This document shows, piece after piece, positions 35,324-44,663 of a DNA stretch of 64,000 nucleotides. The notes under the pieces are model-generated. The model searched no databases, was not told where the DNA came from, and saw only the letters and a list, made by a program, of their open reading frames with translations. Source of the stretch: Gammaproteobacteria bacterium (GTDB lineage Bacteria > Pseudomonadota > Gammaproteobacteria > DSM-16500); assembly GCA_019634835.1 (NCBI GenBank), contig JAHCAO010000002.1:1-64000 (forward strand), given 5' to 3'. The first letter of the stretch is position 1. The number at the start of each line of letters is the position of its first letter. The translations under genes and the position numbers were made by a program.

Positions 35324-35860
35324 TTAAGTATGATGCAACCAAGTAAGAATCTCTTCGCACACATCATGCACAGATCGATTATCAGTAACAACAGTGAAAT
35401 CTGCGATATTTTCGTAATAAGGCTCTCTTTCTTCCCATAACTGGATGAGAACTTCTTGAGGATTTTCCCCTTGCAAGAGAGGCCGCTTTTTGTCGCGTTT
35501 TAATCGGCTTAATTGTGTCTGTAACGATACTTCCATGTAAATTACTGTCCCTCGTTGATATAAAAAATCACGCACTTCGGGAGTCTCAACACATCCACCG
35601 CCTGTAGACAAAACAATATTAGATAACATGCTTAGTTCATCAATCACTTTCATCTCGCGCTGACGAAATCCCGCTAATCCTTCTAAATCATAAATCCATG
35701 TCAAACTAACCCCGGTTCTTTTTTCAATTTCCTGATCAGAATCATAAAAGTCTTTATTCAATTTCTTGGATAAATAACGCCCAACACTAGTCTTTCCAGC
35801 TCCCATAGGCCCAATGAGGAAAATATTATTTAAGCCAGCGTTCATAATAAGTTTATTCAC
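35324..35860 (-). CDS. aroK: Shikimate kinase I
   Basis: AroK phosphorylates shikimate. The 178-residue protein has the P-loop GPMGAGKTSVGRYL, the shikimate motif DFYDSDQEIEKRTG, GFRQREMKVI and STGGGCV, with RPLLQG in the lid region. A GTG overlaps the pilQ stop; an ATG at 35845 is an alternative start. The order pilQ-aroK is the usual gammaproteobacterial one, but aroB does not follow: the next gene is a convergent DUF1338 gene. Confidence 0.95.
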   Translation of the reverse strand: MNKLIMNAGLNNIFLIGPMGAGKTSVGRYLSKKLNKDFYDSDQEIEKRTGVSLTWIYDLEGLAGFRQREMKVIDELSMLSNIVLSTGGGCVETPEVRDFLYQRGTVIYMEVSLQTQLSRLKRDKKRPLLQGENPQEVLIQLWEEREPYYENIADFTVVTDNRSVHDVCEEILTWLHHT

Positions 35861-37095
35861 GATATGGTAGGTGTAACAAAAATCAATAACTCTCGTTTAT
35901 TTTTTCGTGTGTTACTCTGTTTAAATAATAATCCTAATAGTGGGATTTCACTCAACATAGGAATCCCTCGTCGCGTTGTCTCCTTATTCGACTCATAAAT
36001 TCCTCCTAATACTATAGTTTGTCCACTTTTTACTAAAACACTAGTCACCATTTGCCGTGTGCTGATCACTGGCATTCCCATGACTGTCCTACTATTTGGC
36101 CGATCCTGGTTGATTTGCAATTGCAGCAATACATTATTATTAGGAAGCACTTGCGGCGTTACTTTTAATCCCAGCACTGCTTTTTTAAACACAACCGCCG
36201 TTCCTCCGCCTTCACTCACTTCTTGATAGGGAACCTCTTCCCCTGCTTCAATTGAAGCAGGTTGCTGGTTCGTTGTAAATAAACTAGGACTAGAGATGAG
36301 TTCAGCATGCCCCGCGTTTTCTAATGCTATTAATTTTACATCTAATAGCGAGCCATCCGCCAGTTTAGCAATTGCCAAACTATAACGGCCCATTTCTTGT
36401 CCAATTGATTTTTTTTGTATCCCATCTATATTTTCCGATGTAGTGGAATTAGTAGTGAATTGTATGCCTAATTCCCGCTCAAAATCACTATCCACACTAA
36501 CCAAACGAGCTGCTATCAAAATTTGATGCACAGGAACATCCAGACGAGCAATCACATGATGAATATTATCAAGACGCTCCGCAATATCTTGAACACAGAT
36601 AGTATTGGTTCGTACATCTACCCGCACTCTGCCGCGTTTTGATACCCATGGAGCATGTTCATCTTGGAAAATACGTACAATATCTTCTGCTTTTGCATAT
36701 TTGATTTTCCATATTTTAGTGGATAGTGGCAACATCGCATCTTTCATCTCTCTCCACTTTAATTCATCTTGTTTTTGCTTTAGCAGTTCATTTTGTGGTG
36801 CAATTAACCAGATATTTCCTACTTTCCATTTAACAAGACCATGTGATGAAAGCAATATATCCATGGCATCTTTAGGTACCGCATCAGAAAAATTCAGCGT
36901 CACTACTCCTTTTACGGAGGAGCTAATGATCACATTTATCTTAAGAAACTTAGCAACCATGCGGATAGCATCAGGCAAATCAACATGATGCAACGCTAGT
37001 GTAATCCCTGCATTTTCTGCTTGAATAGTAGTAGTCATGAAGAATGTTAGAAATGTAAGAAAGAAAAAAAATCGATGGATAATCCAACGTAACAT
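35857..37095 (-). CDS. pilQ: Type IV pilus secretin PilQ (short form)
   Basis: 412 residues: signal peptide, one STN-like N domain (ITLALHHVDLPDAIRMVAKF), a secretin N domain (VRVDVRTNTICVQDIAERLD), and the secretin channel domain with VPYQEVSEGGGTAVVFKKAV and the closing GIPMLSEIPLLGLLF and RELLIFVTPTI. The N-terminal AMIN domains of most PilQ proteins are missing, so it is much shorter than the usual 700 residues. It forms the outer-membrane pore for the pilus. It is separated from the pilOP gene by a 213-nt gap filled by a family 4 repeat. Confidence 0.92.
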   Translation of the reverse strand: MLRWIIHRFFFFLTFLTFFMTTTIQAENAGITLALHHVDLPDAIRMVAKFLKINVIISSSVKGVVTLNFSDAVPKDAMDILLSSHGLVKWKVGNIWLIAPQNELLKQKQDELKWREMKDAMLPLSTKIWKIKYAKAEDIVRIFQDEHAPWVSKRGRVRVDVRTNTICVQDIAERLDNIHHVIARLDVPVHQILIAARLVSVDSDFERELGIQFTTNSTTSENIDGIQKKSIGQEMGRYSLAIAKLADGSLLDVKLIALENAGHAELISSPSLFTTNQQPASIEAGEEVPYQEVSEGGGTAVVFKKAVLGLKVTPQVLPNNNVLLQLQINQDRPNSRTVMGMPVISTRQMVTSVLVKSGQTIVLGGIYESNKETTRRGIPMLSEIPLLGLLFKQSNTRKNKRELLIFVTPTIS

Positions 37096-37129
37096 AAATT
37101 TATCCTTAAACCTAAGTTAAACTTTATCA

Positions 37130-37313
37130 ATTAGAAGGGATGAATGACGAGTTTTTTGCAGCAAGAGGCAGAGGGTATTTTTTATGAATCATTCACTAGC
37201 AGACTGGAGTCTGCGAGAGTAAAATCCAATCAAGGATGAGTGTGTTTTGCAGTGAATGGTGAGAGAGAAATACTCTCTGCCTCTCGCTACAAAAAATTCA
37301 TCATTCACCTAAT
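37130..37313. repeat. Palindromic element, family 4, copy b
   Basis: Outer arms 37130-37178 and 37266-37313 pair with about ten mismatches. A second stem uses ATCATTCACT/AGTGAATGGT (37188-37197 with 37250-37259). The core has the hairpin GCAGAC-tgga-GTCTGC (37199-37214) and AGTAAAATCCAATCAAGGATG, shared with the copy at 10404. It splits the pil operon between pilOP and pilQ and overlaps the 3' end of pilOP by a few nt. Confidence 0.8.
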
Positions 37314-38130
37314 TAGAAGTAAACATCTTCAGTACAACATCCTTTCCTCCCTGCAACTGAATTCTGATGCGATCACGCGAGATACGATCCACCACTCCGC
37401 TTTCTTTTCCTATAATGGATCCTTGCTTAATCAAAACGACTGTGCCGCTAGGCAGCAATACTAATGCTTGTACATGTTCTTGTTGATGTAAATACCCAAC
37501 CATTTTTATCTGTTTTATTTGCACAGATCGCAAACTAGATAATCCATTTTCATTTACATGTGATCTTGAATCTTGTGGAAGACAAAACGGATTATGCAGT
37601 TTTAATAAAACGCCTTGATTTTCATCCATAGTAGATAGAGAAATCGGGTCACTCATCAATAATATATCCAGAGAAAATCGCATATTATCTTGACTGATTA
37701 ATTTACATGAAAAATCATGGATTGATGCGGGAAAACTTTCATTTTCAATTGCCCATATAAACGCTGCCAATTGCATAAAATCACCACTAGCAACAAGATG
37801 AAGATTCCAGGTATTGTCAGATCGGCCATCTTTCTGATGAGTTAAATTAATTGTTTTCATCAATAATCCTTTCATTTGCGCAAGAACAATAAGATCATGA
37901 ATTTTTACCGCCTGGTTCTTTTCATAAGACAAAATAGATGGTTCTTTAGATTGACTCATCTGAACAGACGATTTTTCCATAGTTAATTTTTCACACAAGA
38001 GTTCTTCGTCCTTCATTAACGCCATCAGTTGCTTTAGTAATGGATAACTATCGCTCAACACTCCTGTTAGCATAGAAAAAATAAAGATTGTAATTGTATA
38101 AAACCAACGATAACGATATAAATAATACAT
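37309..38130 (-). CDS. PilO-PilP fusion of the type IV pilus alignment complex
   Basis: 273 residues. Residues 8-25 form a membrane anchor. Residues about 70-165 resemble PilO (LVASGDFMQLAAFIWAIENE, then a strand-rich region). Residues about 195-273 match the PilP beta domain (SLRSVQIKQIKMVGYL, VQALVLLPSGTVVLIKQGSI). Normally PilO is a membrane protein and PilP a separate lipoprotein; here no lipobox is present and the PilP part is attached to PilO. The gene starts immediately after the pilN stop. It would bridge the inner membrane to the PilQ secretin. Confidence 0.75.
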   Translation of the reverse strand: MYYLYRYRWFYTITIFIFSMLTGVLSDSYPLLKQLMALMKDEELLCEKLTMEKSSVQMSQSKEPSILSYEKNQAVKIHDLIVLAQMKGLLMKTINLTHQKDGRSDNTWNLHLVASGDFMQLAAFIWAIENESFPASIHDFSCKLISQDNMRFSLDILLMSDPISLSTMDENQGVLLKLHNPFCLPQDSRSHVNENGLSSLRSVQIKQIKMVGYLHQQEHVQALVLLPSGTVVLIKQGSIIGKESGVVDRISRDRIRIQLQGGKDVVLKMFTSN

Positions 38131-38667
38131 CTAAGCCTCACTATTCTCATCATGCGCCCTCTCATCTACTTGAAATGTAAATTTCACTAACTCCTCTTTT
38201 TGCTGCTCAATTTGATTAATATGAATTTCAGAAAAAAGAGAACCCACACTCCAATGACCAAGAAACCGAGTCAAATCAGAAACAGAGTGTGTTATCCCCT
38301 TAAATGATATCGTGCTTCCAACACGAGTCATTTCAGTGAAGCATATGCTTGTTTGTTGCAACTCTTCGAACGAGATGAATATTTTTTTATTTATCTCTCT
38401 ATGCATGAAAAATTGTTTTGGCAGAATAGATAAACTTTTGTTCACATAATTCTTTTTTTTAATTCGCATTGAATGATAATGGTTTATTTCATTATTCAAT
38501 ATATTGATTCTATCTTTAACATTAGCTATCTGATGAGAAAATAATAGATGCATTCCAAGAATGAAAAATAATGTTAAAAATAATGTAATTAAAAGAAATC
38601 TCTTAAACATCTCACGTTGATAATTTTTTTCATATTCGCGCCAAGGCAATAAATTAAAAATCACCAT
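38131..38667 (-). CDS. pilN: Type IV pilus assembly protein PilN
   Basis: 178 residues. The conserved N-terminal NLLPWRE motif, which binds PilM, is at 5-11. A membrane segment (about 23-45) and a coiled-coil-like periplasmic part follow, then a small alpha/beta domain. The length and order pilM-pilN-pilO are typical. The start overlaps pilM by 7 nt. Confidence 0.88.
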   Translation of the reverse strand: MVIFNLLPWREYEKNYQREMFKRFLLITLFLTLFFILGMHLLFSHQIANVKDRINILNNEINHYHSMRIKKKNYVNKSLSILPKQFFMHREINKKIFISFEELQQTSICFTEMTRVGSTISFKGITHSVSDLTRFLGHWSVGSLFSEIHINQIEQQKEELVKFTFQVDERAHDENSEA

Positions 38668-39599
38668 TGCGGCACCTCACACATTGCCAGACCACATGCA
38701 AGCAAAAAATTCCCACTATTTTCTTGATTGATATATGGCTTGACCCGTTCATGCCACATGATAGAAGCAAATAGGTTAGGATGAAACACCTCAATCATTG
38801 AATTAAAATCTTTGTCATCAACCACGATTTGATCGAACTTGCTAGCACTATAAATAGCTAATTTCCGCAATTCCATGTAATGAAATGTAGCACGAAAAAT
38901 TTGTATCCTATTCTTAAGTTGCGAGAAAAAATCTTCCGCTCCGCTGGTTTCCCATTGCTGATGAAAAACAGCTTGATTAGCATTAAAAATAACAAACGAT
39001 ACCATGCAATTATTTTCACACACTATTGCGTACGGTTCGCCTAACACACGAAGAAACGGCAATGCAAAACTAAATATTCTTCTTAATGCATAGACATCGA
39101 TATCTACTATTTTTACTTTCAATCCCATCGAAGCGATGCATTGAACATATTGCATCACATATGCTTGTCGTGCAGCCGCAAATAGAATGTCTAAATATTC
39201 CTGCTTCTCTTGAACAGATACATGAAAATCGATGCAGAGCATTTCATTAATGCCAGGAAAATCCTGCTCTATTTGAGCACGGATTTCTGCCTCTATTGCT
39301 GCTTCTGTCATACCACACGGCAACTGTATTTGCTGCATGATGACCAAATTCGCAGGCAAACTAATCACCACTGCCGTCGCTGATAATCCTAGCGACTGTG
39401 TGAGTTCTGTCAGAACAACACTCAATGCATCCCATTCTTTCACTTTACCCTGCAAAAAAACACCCGCAGAAAGTTTGCTCGTTGCGATATGCTCAATTAA
39501 AAATCCATGTTTTATTTTTCTTAACTGAACAATCCGCACTTCATGGGTTTGAATATCAATACCAATTAATGATGATGATTTAAAAGAAAATAATCTCAT
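38661..39599 (-). CDS. pilM: Type IV pilus assembly protein PilM
   Basis: 312 residues of the actin-like fold: SSLIGIDIQTHEVRIVQL (phosphate 1 loop), KVKEWDALSVVLTELTQSLG, VVISLPANLVIMQQIQLP, and EDFFSQLKNRIQIFR. The C-terminal FLLACGLAM matches PilM. It forms the cytoplasmic ring platform of the pilus machine. AAGGAGG lies upstream; GTG 39602 is an alternative start. It is divergent from mrcA, the usual order. Confidence 0.92.
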   Translation of the reverse strand: MRLFSFKSSSLIGIDIQTHEVRIVQLRKIKHGFLIEHIATSKLSAGVFLQGKVKEWDALSVVLTELTQSLGLSATAVVISLPANLVIMQQIQLPCGMTEAAIEAEIRAQIEQDFPGINEMLCIDFHVSVQEKQEYLDILFAAARQAYVMQYVQCIASMGLKVKIVDIDVYALRRIFSFALPFLRVLGEPYAIVCENNCMVSFVIFNANQAVFHQQWETSGAEDFFSQLKNRIQIFRATFHYMELRKLAIYSASKFDQIVVDDKDFNSMIEVFHPNLFASIMWHERVKPYINQENSGNFLLACGLAMCEVPQW

Positions 39600-39602
39600 C
39601 AC

Positions 39603-39931
39603 GTCACGCCTCCTTGCTTCTTGAATGATAAAAACTCGACCGAAAGCTGCACAGTAAATGCAACATCAGCCTCTACTGGCAGTTTCAACGGATAATTTTT
39701 GTATTTTGGGAATCTAACGGCATCTATACTGAAGATATCAAGGCGTACCTGCGAAAAAAAGCATCCATGGATAATGGCAAAAGCACTATATATAGACAAG
39801 AAAGGGCCAGGTACCCACCTATTTTACAAAATCTGGTACAATGAGCGATTGATTAAAAAAGAAAGGTTGCGCAGATAAACTTCATGTTAATATACTTTAT
39901 GCCTCTTCAAATGCAAGATTTTTTATAACTT
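39603..39931. promoter_or_regulatory. Intergenic region between divergent pilM and mrcA
   Basis: This 329-nt stretch separates two divergent units and should contain both promoters. A TACAAT hexamer at about 39836-39841 could be a -10 for mrcA but lacks a clear -35. A short - strand open frame with only a TTG start is not supported as a gene. I see nothing else. Confidence 0.35.
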
Positions 39932-42379
39932 ATGAAATATTTTTTTCGCTTGATCCGAAGGGTCATCCTGCTTGCACTTGTTCTATGCGGTGTCATAGTC
40001 ATTGGTGTGCTTTATTATATGGAGTTTGAACTGCCTGATATCGACGCGCTAAATACGGTCCAGCTGCAAGTACCTCTACAAATTTTTACACATGACGAAA
40101 AATTAATTGCTACCTTTGGAGAAAAACGCCGAATTCCTATCCCTTATGACCAAATCCCTAAACCCTTGATACAAGCCATTTTAGCCACTGAAGATCAACG
40201 ATATTTTCAACATTCAGGTGTTGATATCCCTGGATTAGGCAGGGCAACTCTCCAGCTCCTTATCACCGGCAGAAAATTACAAGGTGGCAGTACGATTACC
40301 ATGCAAGTAGCACGTAGTTTTTATCTTTCACGCCACAAAACATTTGGTCGAAAATTACGTGAAATATTATTGGCAATTAAAATTGAACATAAACTAACAA
40401 AAGAGAAAATTCTTGAACTTTACATGAATAAAATCTTTTTTGGTAACCGAGCTTATGGCGTGGGAGCTGCCGCAGAAATTTATTATGGCAAACACCTAAA
40501 TAAATTAAGCTTAGATCAATATGCCATGCTGGCAGGATTACCTAAAGCTCCTTCTACACTCAATCCCCTCGCTAACCCCGATGCGGCTAAAAAACGCCGC
40601 GACCATGTCCTCGCACGCATGTACGATCAAGGCTACATTAGCGAATCCGCCTATAACGAGGCTGTCAATACAGCGATTAATGCAAGTTATCATGATCTTC
40701 AAACTGAAATTAAAGCGCCTTATACTGCCGAACTAGTTCGAGAGCAACTCGAACAAATGTATGGTGACAGCATTTATACCGACGGCTTCAAAGTTTATAC
40801 AACCATTAATAGTTCATTACAAGTCGCTGCCAACCAAGCTGTACGCGATCATTTGCTTGCTTATGACCAACGCCACGGCTATCGCGGACCATTAGAAAAT
40901 TTAGGCGTCCCATCCATCGATAACATGGAGGAATGGGAGCAAATACTGCGTAAAAAGCCGGTGATCAATGGTCTAGAACCAGCTGCAGTAGTGGAGATGA
41001 CAAAACAAACCGCCACTGTTTTACGTGCTGATGGTAATTTGACTATTATCCCATGGACTGGCTTATCCTGGGCACGTGAACAAATCAATCCAGACTATTT
41101 AGGACCTAAACCAAAACAAGCTAACCAAATCTTAAAACTAGGTGATGTTGTACTCATTACAATGTCACCAGATGGGTATCGCTTAAGCCAAATGCCAAAA
41201 GCTGAAGCAGGCTTAGTCGCATTAAATCCTCAAAACGGTGCTATTCTCGCCATGATTGGCGGATTTGATTATCAGAATAGCAATTTTAATCGTATTACCA
41301 GCGCTCAACGCCAACCTGGATCAAGTTTTAAGCCGTTTGTCTATTCTGCTGCCCTGGAAAAAGGTTTTACACTAGCGACTATTATTAATGACGCACCAAT
41401 TGTCATCGAAAACACTGCTGATAATAGCTTATGGCGGCCACAAAATGATACCCATAAATTTTACGGTCCAACACGATTACGCACTGCGATTATTGAATCA
41501 CGCAACCTGGTATCCATCCGTTTATTAGCGCAAATGGGTATGTCTTATACCGTTGAATACCTAAAACGCTTTGGCTTTGTGCCTTCCCAATTACCGCCTG
41601 GATTATCATTAGCACTAGGAACAGCGATGGTAACCCCGTTGCAAATGGCCCAAGCTTACGCGGTATTTGCTAACGGCGGTTTGAGAGTAGTGCCCTACGC
41701 CATTGACACTATCCGTAATTCGCAAAATGAGATCATCTATCAAGCTAAACCCTTAGTCGCCTGTAATAACAATTGTACGACAGAAGAAGCTGTCGCACCC
41801 CGTGTCCTGAGTCCAGAAAATGCCTTCCTCATTACGTCTGCCTTACATGATGTTATTCAGCGTGGCACGGCAAAACTCGCTAAAAACTTGGGACGCGTCG
41901 ATCTTGCAGGTAAAACTGGAACAACGCAAAATCAAGTCGATGCGTGGTTTGCTGGTTATAACCCAGACATTGTTACAGTCACATGGGTAGGCTTTGATCA
42001 GCCACAATCCTTGCATGAATATGGTGCCGCTGCTGCGCTGCCCATGTGGATGCAGTTCATTCAATTTGCATTGAAAAATCAGCCACAAAATCCTCTTGAA
42101 CAACCGCCAGGTGTGCTAAGTGTTCGCATTAATCCTAAAACTGGTAAGCGTGTTTCGAATAATAGTAAAAATGGAATATATGAATATTTCATGGAACCTT
42201 ATTTACCAGAATCAGATTTTTCCTCTACCACTGAAACTGCTAACAACGATACAGATGAGAATGTAGATGAAAACGCAGAGAGAAACGATATAGACCCTGA
42301 ACTCAACACAGAACCAGCAGATCATCATAATACGGAACAAAGCGATAACGATAACATAGATAACGAAATGCCATTGTAA
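39932..42379 (+). CDS. mrcA: Penicillin-binding protein 1A (class A PBP)
   Basis: 815 residues: an N-terminal membrane anchor (about 10-30), a GT51 glycosyltransferase domain with catalytic Glu87 (ATEDQRYFQHSG) and GGSTITMQVARSFYL, and a transpeptidase domain with the active Ser464 (GSSFKPF), SRN (ESRNLVS) and Lys661 (KTGTT). It polymerises and cross-links peptidoglycan in the periplasm. The last 55 residues are an Asp/Glu/Asn-rich, probably disordered tail (NNDTDENVDENAERNDI). It is divergent from pilM, the usual order. The two 3' ends with pdxB are 13 nt apart. Confidence 0.96.
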   Translation: MKYFFRLIRRVILLALVLCGVIVIGVLYYMEFELPDIDALNTVQLQVPLQIFTHDEKLIATFGEKRRIPIPYDQIPKPLIQAILATEDQRYFQHSGVDIPGLGRATLQLLITGRKLQGGSTITMQVARSFYLSRHKTFGRKLREILLAIKIEHKLTKEKILELYMNKIFFGNRAYGVGAAAEIYYGKHLNKLSLDQYAMLAGLPKAPSTLNPLANPDAAKKRRDHVLARMYDQGYISESAYNEAVNTAINASYHDLQTEIKAPYTAELVREQLEQMYGDSIYTDGFKVYTTINSSLQVAANQAVRDHLLAYDQRHGYRGPLENLGVPSIDNMEEWEQILRKKPVINGLEPAAVVEMTKQTATVLRADGNLTIIPWTGLSWAREQINPDYLGPKPKQANQILKLGDVVLITMSPDGYRLSQMPKAEAGLVALNPQNGAILAMIGGFDYQNSNFNRITSAQRQPGSSFKPFVYSAALEKGFTLATIINDAPIVIENTADNSLWRPQNDTHKFYGPTRLRTAIIESRNLVSIRLLAQMGMSYTVEYLKRFGFVPSQLPPGLSLALGTAMVTPLQMAQAYAVFANGGLRVVPYAIDTIRNSQNEIIYQAKPLVACNNNCTTEEAVAPRVLSPENAFLITSALHDVIQRGTAKLAKNLGRVDLAGKTGTTQNQVDAWFAGYNPDIVTVTWVGFDQPQSLHEYGAAAALPMWMQFIQFALKNQPQNPLEQPPGVLSVRINPKTGKRVSNNSKNGIYEYFMEPYLPESDFSSTTETANNDTDENVDENAERNDIDPELNTEPADHHNTEQSDNDNIDNEMPL

Positions 42380-42392
42380 TGAAAGAGCTCTA

Positions 42393-43517
42393 CTATGGGC
42401 CAAACTTAGCTTGGCAATGTGCTAACTTCTCTAATAAGACATTGTCTCGCATAGAAACAGCAGAATGGTTTATTTCCGTGTATCCAAATTCATGACGATA
42501 ATTAAACTGGTGGCGCATCTCATCAAACAACAAACCATATTCTTCCGCTGGTAAAAGAATTGTCTGCATCATCGTGGTAATCACCAGTGGGTTGAACATT
42601 CCCAACACCACATCCTGCCAGCAATAGTCTTTACCGGTAAATGTCAATTGCTGATGCGGTATAGTAATCGGGGCCATTGCTTGCGGCTCAATCATTTTTT
42701 TATCACATGCAATGCGGTAAATCATGTCAATACCGCGCACTCTGCTCTGTATAGAGTATCCAGCAATATGTGGCGTCGCAATAAAGGATTGCGCCAACAA
42801 TGATTTATCCAACTTAGGCTCATGTTCCCAAACATCAAAACACCAACACAGATGAGTACCAAATTGTGCTAGTTCCTGGGAATGAATAACCGCCCCACGA
42901 CTGGCATTCAAGAGAACACAACCTGGCTTTTGTCTTTGCAAAAAATATTTGTCTATGAAGTGATAAGTAGGATGCTCGTCTTGCCGGACTAAAGGTACAT
43001 GTAAGGTAATAAAATCTAAATCAGACAATTCATCTAATGGCACAGAATGAAAATCGGGTTCAAGTTCCGCACGAACTGGATCGCATAGTGTGATATCAAA
43101 ATTTAATAAACGTAACCGTTCGACTACTAGCTGCCCAACATTGCCCACTCCTATCACAGCGGCCTTGATATTTTCCTTCGCCAGCTTATCTTTTTTTTGC
43201 AGCACCGCAATCACACTCATGACATAGTCCGCCACAGGAGGAGCATTAAATCCCGTCGCCACACTCCACATAATTCCTGCTTCATCTAACCATTTTGTAT
43301 CTAAATGGTCTGCACCAGCAGTGACACTACCAACAAATTTGACATTGGAACCATCCAAGAGTTTCTTGTCCACATGAGTAATAGACCTCACCAACAACAT
43401 ATCAGCATCTTTCACATCTTCACGTGAAATAGCTCGTCCTGGCTCCAAAACCAAATTTCCATAGGAGTGAAAATATTCCTTAATAAAAGGAAGATGAGAA
43501 TCAGCAACAATTTTCAT
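42393..43517 (-). CDS. pdxB: Erythronate-4-phosphate dehydrogenase
   Basis: PdxB oxidises 4-phosphoerythronate in pyridoxal-5-phosphate synthesis. The 374-residue 2-hydroxyacid dehydrogenase shows VRSITHVDKKLL, the Rossmann motif AVIGVGNVGQLVVERL, catalytic Arg in LNASRGAVI, a Glu in DVWEHEPKL and His in ATPHIAGYS. The C-terminal dimerisation domain (about 290-374) distinguishes PdxB from other dehydrogenases. It follows ubiA with a 1-nt overlap (TAATG). Confidence 0.94.
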   Translation of the reverse strand: MKIVADSHLPFIKEYFHSYGNLVLEPGRAISREDVKDADMLLVRSITHVDKKLLDGSNVKFVGSVTAGADHLDTKWLDEAGIMWSVATGFNAPPVADYVMSVIAVLQKKDKLAKENIKAAVIGVGNVGQLVVERLRLLNFDITLCDPVRAELEPDFHSVPLDELSDLDFITLHVPLVRQDEHPTYHFIDKYFLQRQKPGCVLLNASRGAVIHSQELAQFGTHLCWCFDVWEHEPKLDKSLLAQSFIATPHIAGYSIQSRVRGIDMIYRIACDKKMIEPQAMAPITIPHQQLTFTGKDYCWQDVVLGMFNPLVITTMMQTILLPAEEYGLLFDEMRHQFNYRHEFGYTEINHSAVSMRDNVLLEKLAHCQAKFGP

Positions 43518-44374
43518 TAAAGATAACTCAATACAATGCCCACAAAAATAACAAAACCAACCCAGTGATTATTCAAAAATGCTTTAAAACACTGTTGTGT
43601 CTCTCGATGTTTAATCAACCATTGTTGATAAATAAATAATACTCCAACCACTACCACACCAGCGTAATAGACTGAATGCAATTCAAATATAAGACCGACC
43701 ACTCCCAACAGGACAACAAACAATCCTTGTAATAACCCGATGATGGCTCTATCCATCGAAGCGAATAAAATCGCAGTGGATTTAATGCCAATTTTTATAT
43801 CGTCTTCTCTATCAACCATAGCGTACATCGTGTCATAAATAATAGGCCAAATGATTCCAGTGAAAAATAAAAACCACACTGAGAAATTGACAATCCCCAT
43901 TTCAGCTGCAAATGCCATGGGAATCCCCCAGGCAAAAGCCATCCCTAATCCTAATTGTGGCAAATAAGTCACGCGTTTCAAAAATGGATAAACTATCGCT
44001 AATGCCGCGCCTATAAAAGCAAATTTAATCGTAAGCAAATTGCATTGTAAGACAAGCAAAAAAGCAAAAAGACATAAAAGAAGCGCTAGTAGAAGGGCTT
44101 CATATGAATTTATCTTACCGCTGGCGAGTGGCCGCTGACGCGTCCTTTGCACATGACCATCCAAGTGGCGATCAGCAAAATCGTTTATAATACAACCTGT
44201 TGAGCGCATTAATATCACACCCGCCACAAAGATAATAAGAATTTTACTATTTGGCTGCCCCTTGCTTGCCAGCCACAATGCCCATAACGTTGGCCAAAGT
44301 AACAGCAAAATACCGATGGGTTTATCCAAGCGCATTAAACAAACATAATGTGATAAGCGTTGACGTATTAGCAT
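43517..44374 (-). CDS. ubiA: 4-hydroxybenzoate polyprenyltransferase
   Basis: UbiA attaches the polyprenyl tail to 4-hydroxybenzoate in ubiquinone synthesis. The 285-residue membrane protein has MRLDKPIGILLLLWPTLWAL, the first Asp-rich motif in NDFADRHLDGHVQRTRQRPL and the second in YDTMYAMVDREDD, with eight or nine membrane segments. It overlaps pdxB by 1 nt. Confidence 0.95.
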   Translation of the reverse strand: MLIRQRLSHYVCLMRLDKPIGILLLLWPTLWALWLASKGQPNSKILIIFVAGVILMRSTGCIINDFADRHLDGHVQRTRQRPLASGKINSYEALLLALLLCLFAFLLVLQCNLLTIKFAFIGAALAIVYPFLKRVTYLPQLGLGMAFAWGIPMAFAAEMGIVNFSVWFLFFTGIIWPIIYDTMYAMVDREDDIKIGIKSTAILFASMDRAIIGLLQGLFVVLLGVVGLIFELHSVYYAGVVVVGVLFIYQQWLIKHRETQQCFKAFLNNHWVGFVIFVGIVLSYL

Positions 44375-44424
44375 GGGTATAGAGTATACTGTAGCGCATA
44401 TTAATGAAAAAGCAGCTGTAACAG

Positions 44425-44595
44425 TAAATATTCGGTAATAGCGGTCTGAGGAAGGCTGCCTCTTTTATTTTTTATATTCGGTCGCAAAAGACGTTTCCCT
44501 TCCGGCTTTTGCTAAAGTGGACTCCTGTCCACTTTCCCTCATATATAAAAAATAAAAGAGGCAGCCTTCCTCAGACCGCTATTACCGAGTATTTA
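44425..44595. repeat. Dispersed three-way palindromic element, family 2, copy B
   Basis: Arms 44425-44477 and 44543-44595 pair over 53 bp with one mismatch. The core is inverted relative to copies A and C: CTTTTGC before the AAAGTGGAC/GTCCACTTT hairpin. Arm middle TGAGGAAGGCTGCC differs from copy A (TCTGAGCGGGTCTGCC) and copy C, yet both arms of B match each other. It lies in the 289-nt gap between the divergent ubiA and yhgN. Confidence 0.9.
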
Positions 44596-44663
44596 CCCGT
44601 AGCAGCTATTATTACTTATTTATACACGACCAATTCTTATTATTACTTAATGACTAATCTCCA

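Noticed and set aside
39599-39799. 66-residue open frame overlapping the pilM start
   Set aside because: Its only start is TTG, there is no ribosome site and no similarity; the region is more likely the pilM leader and promoter.
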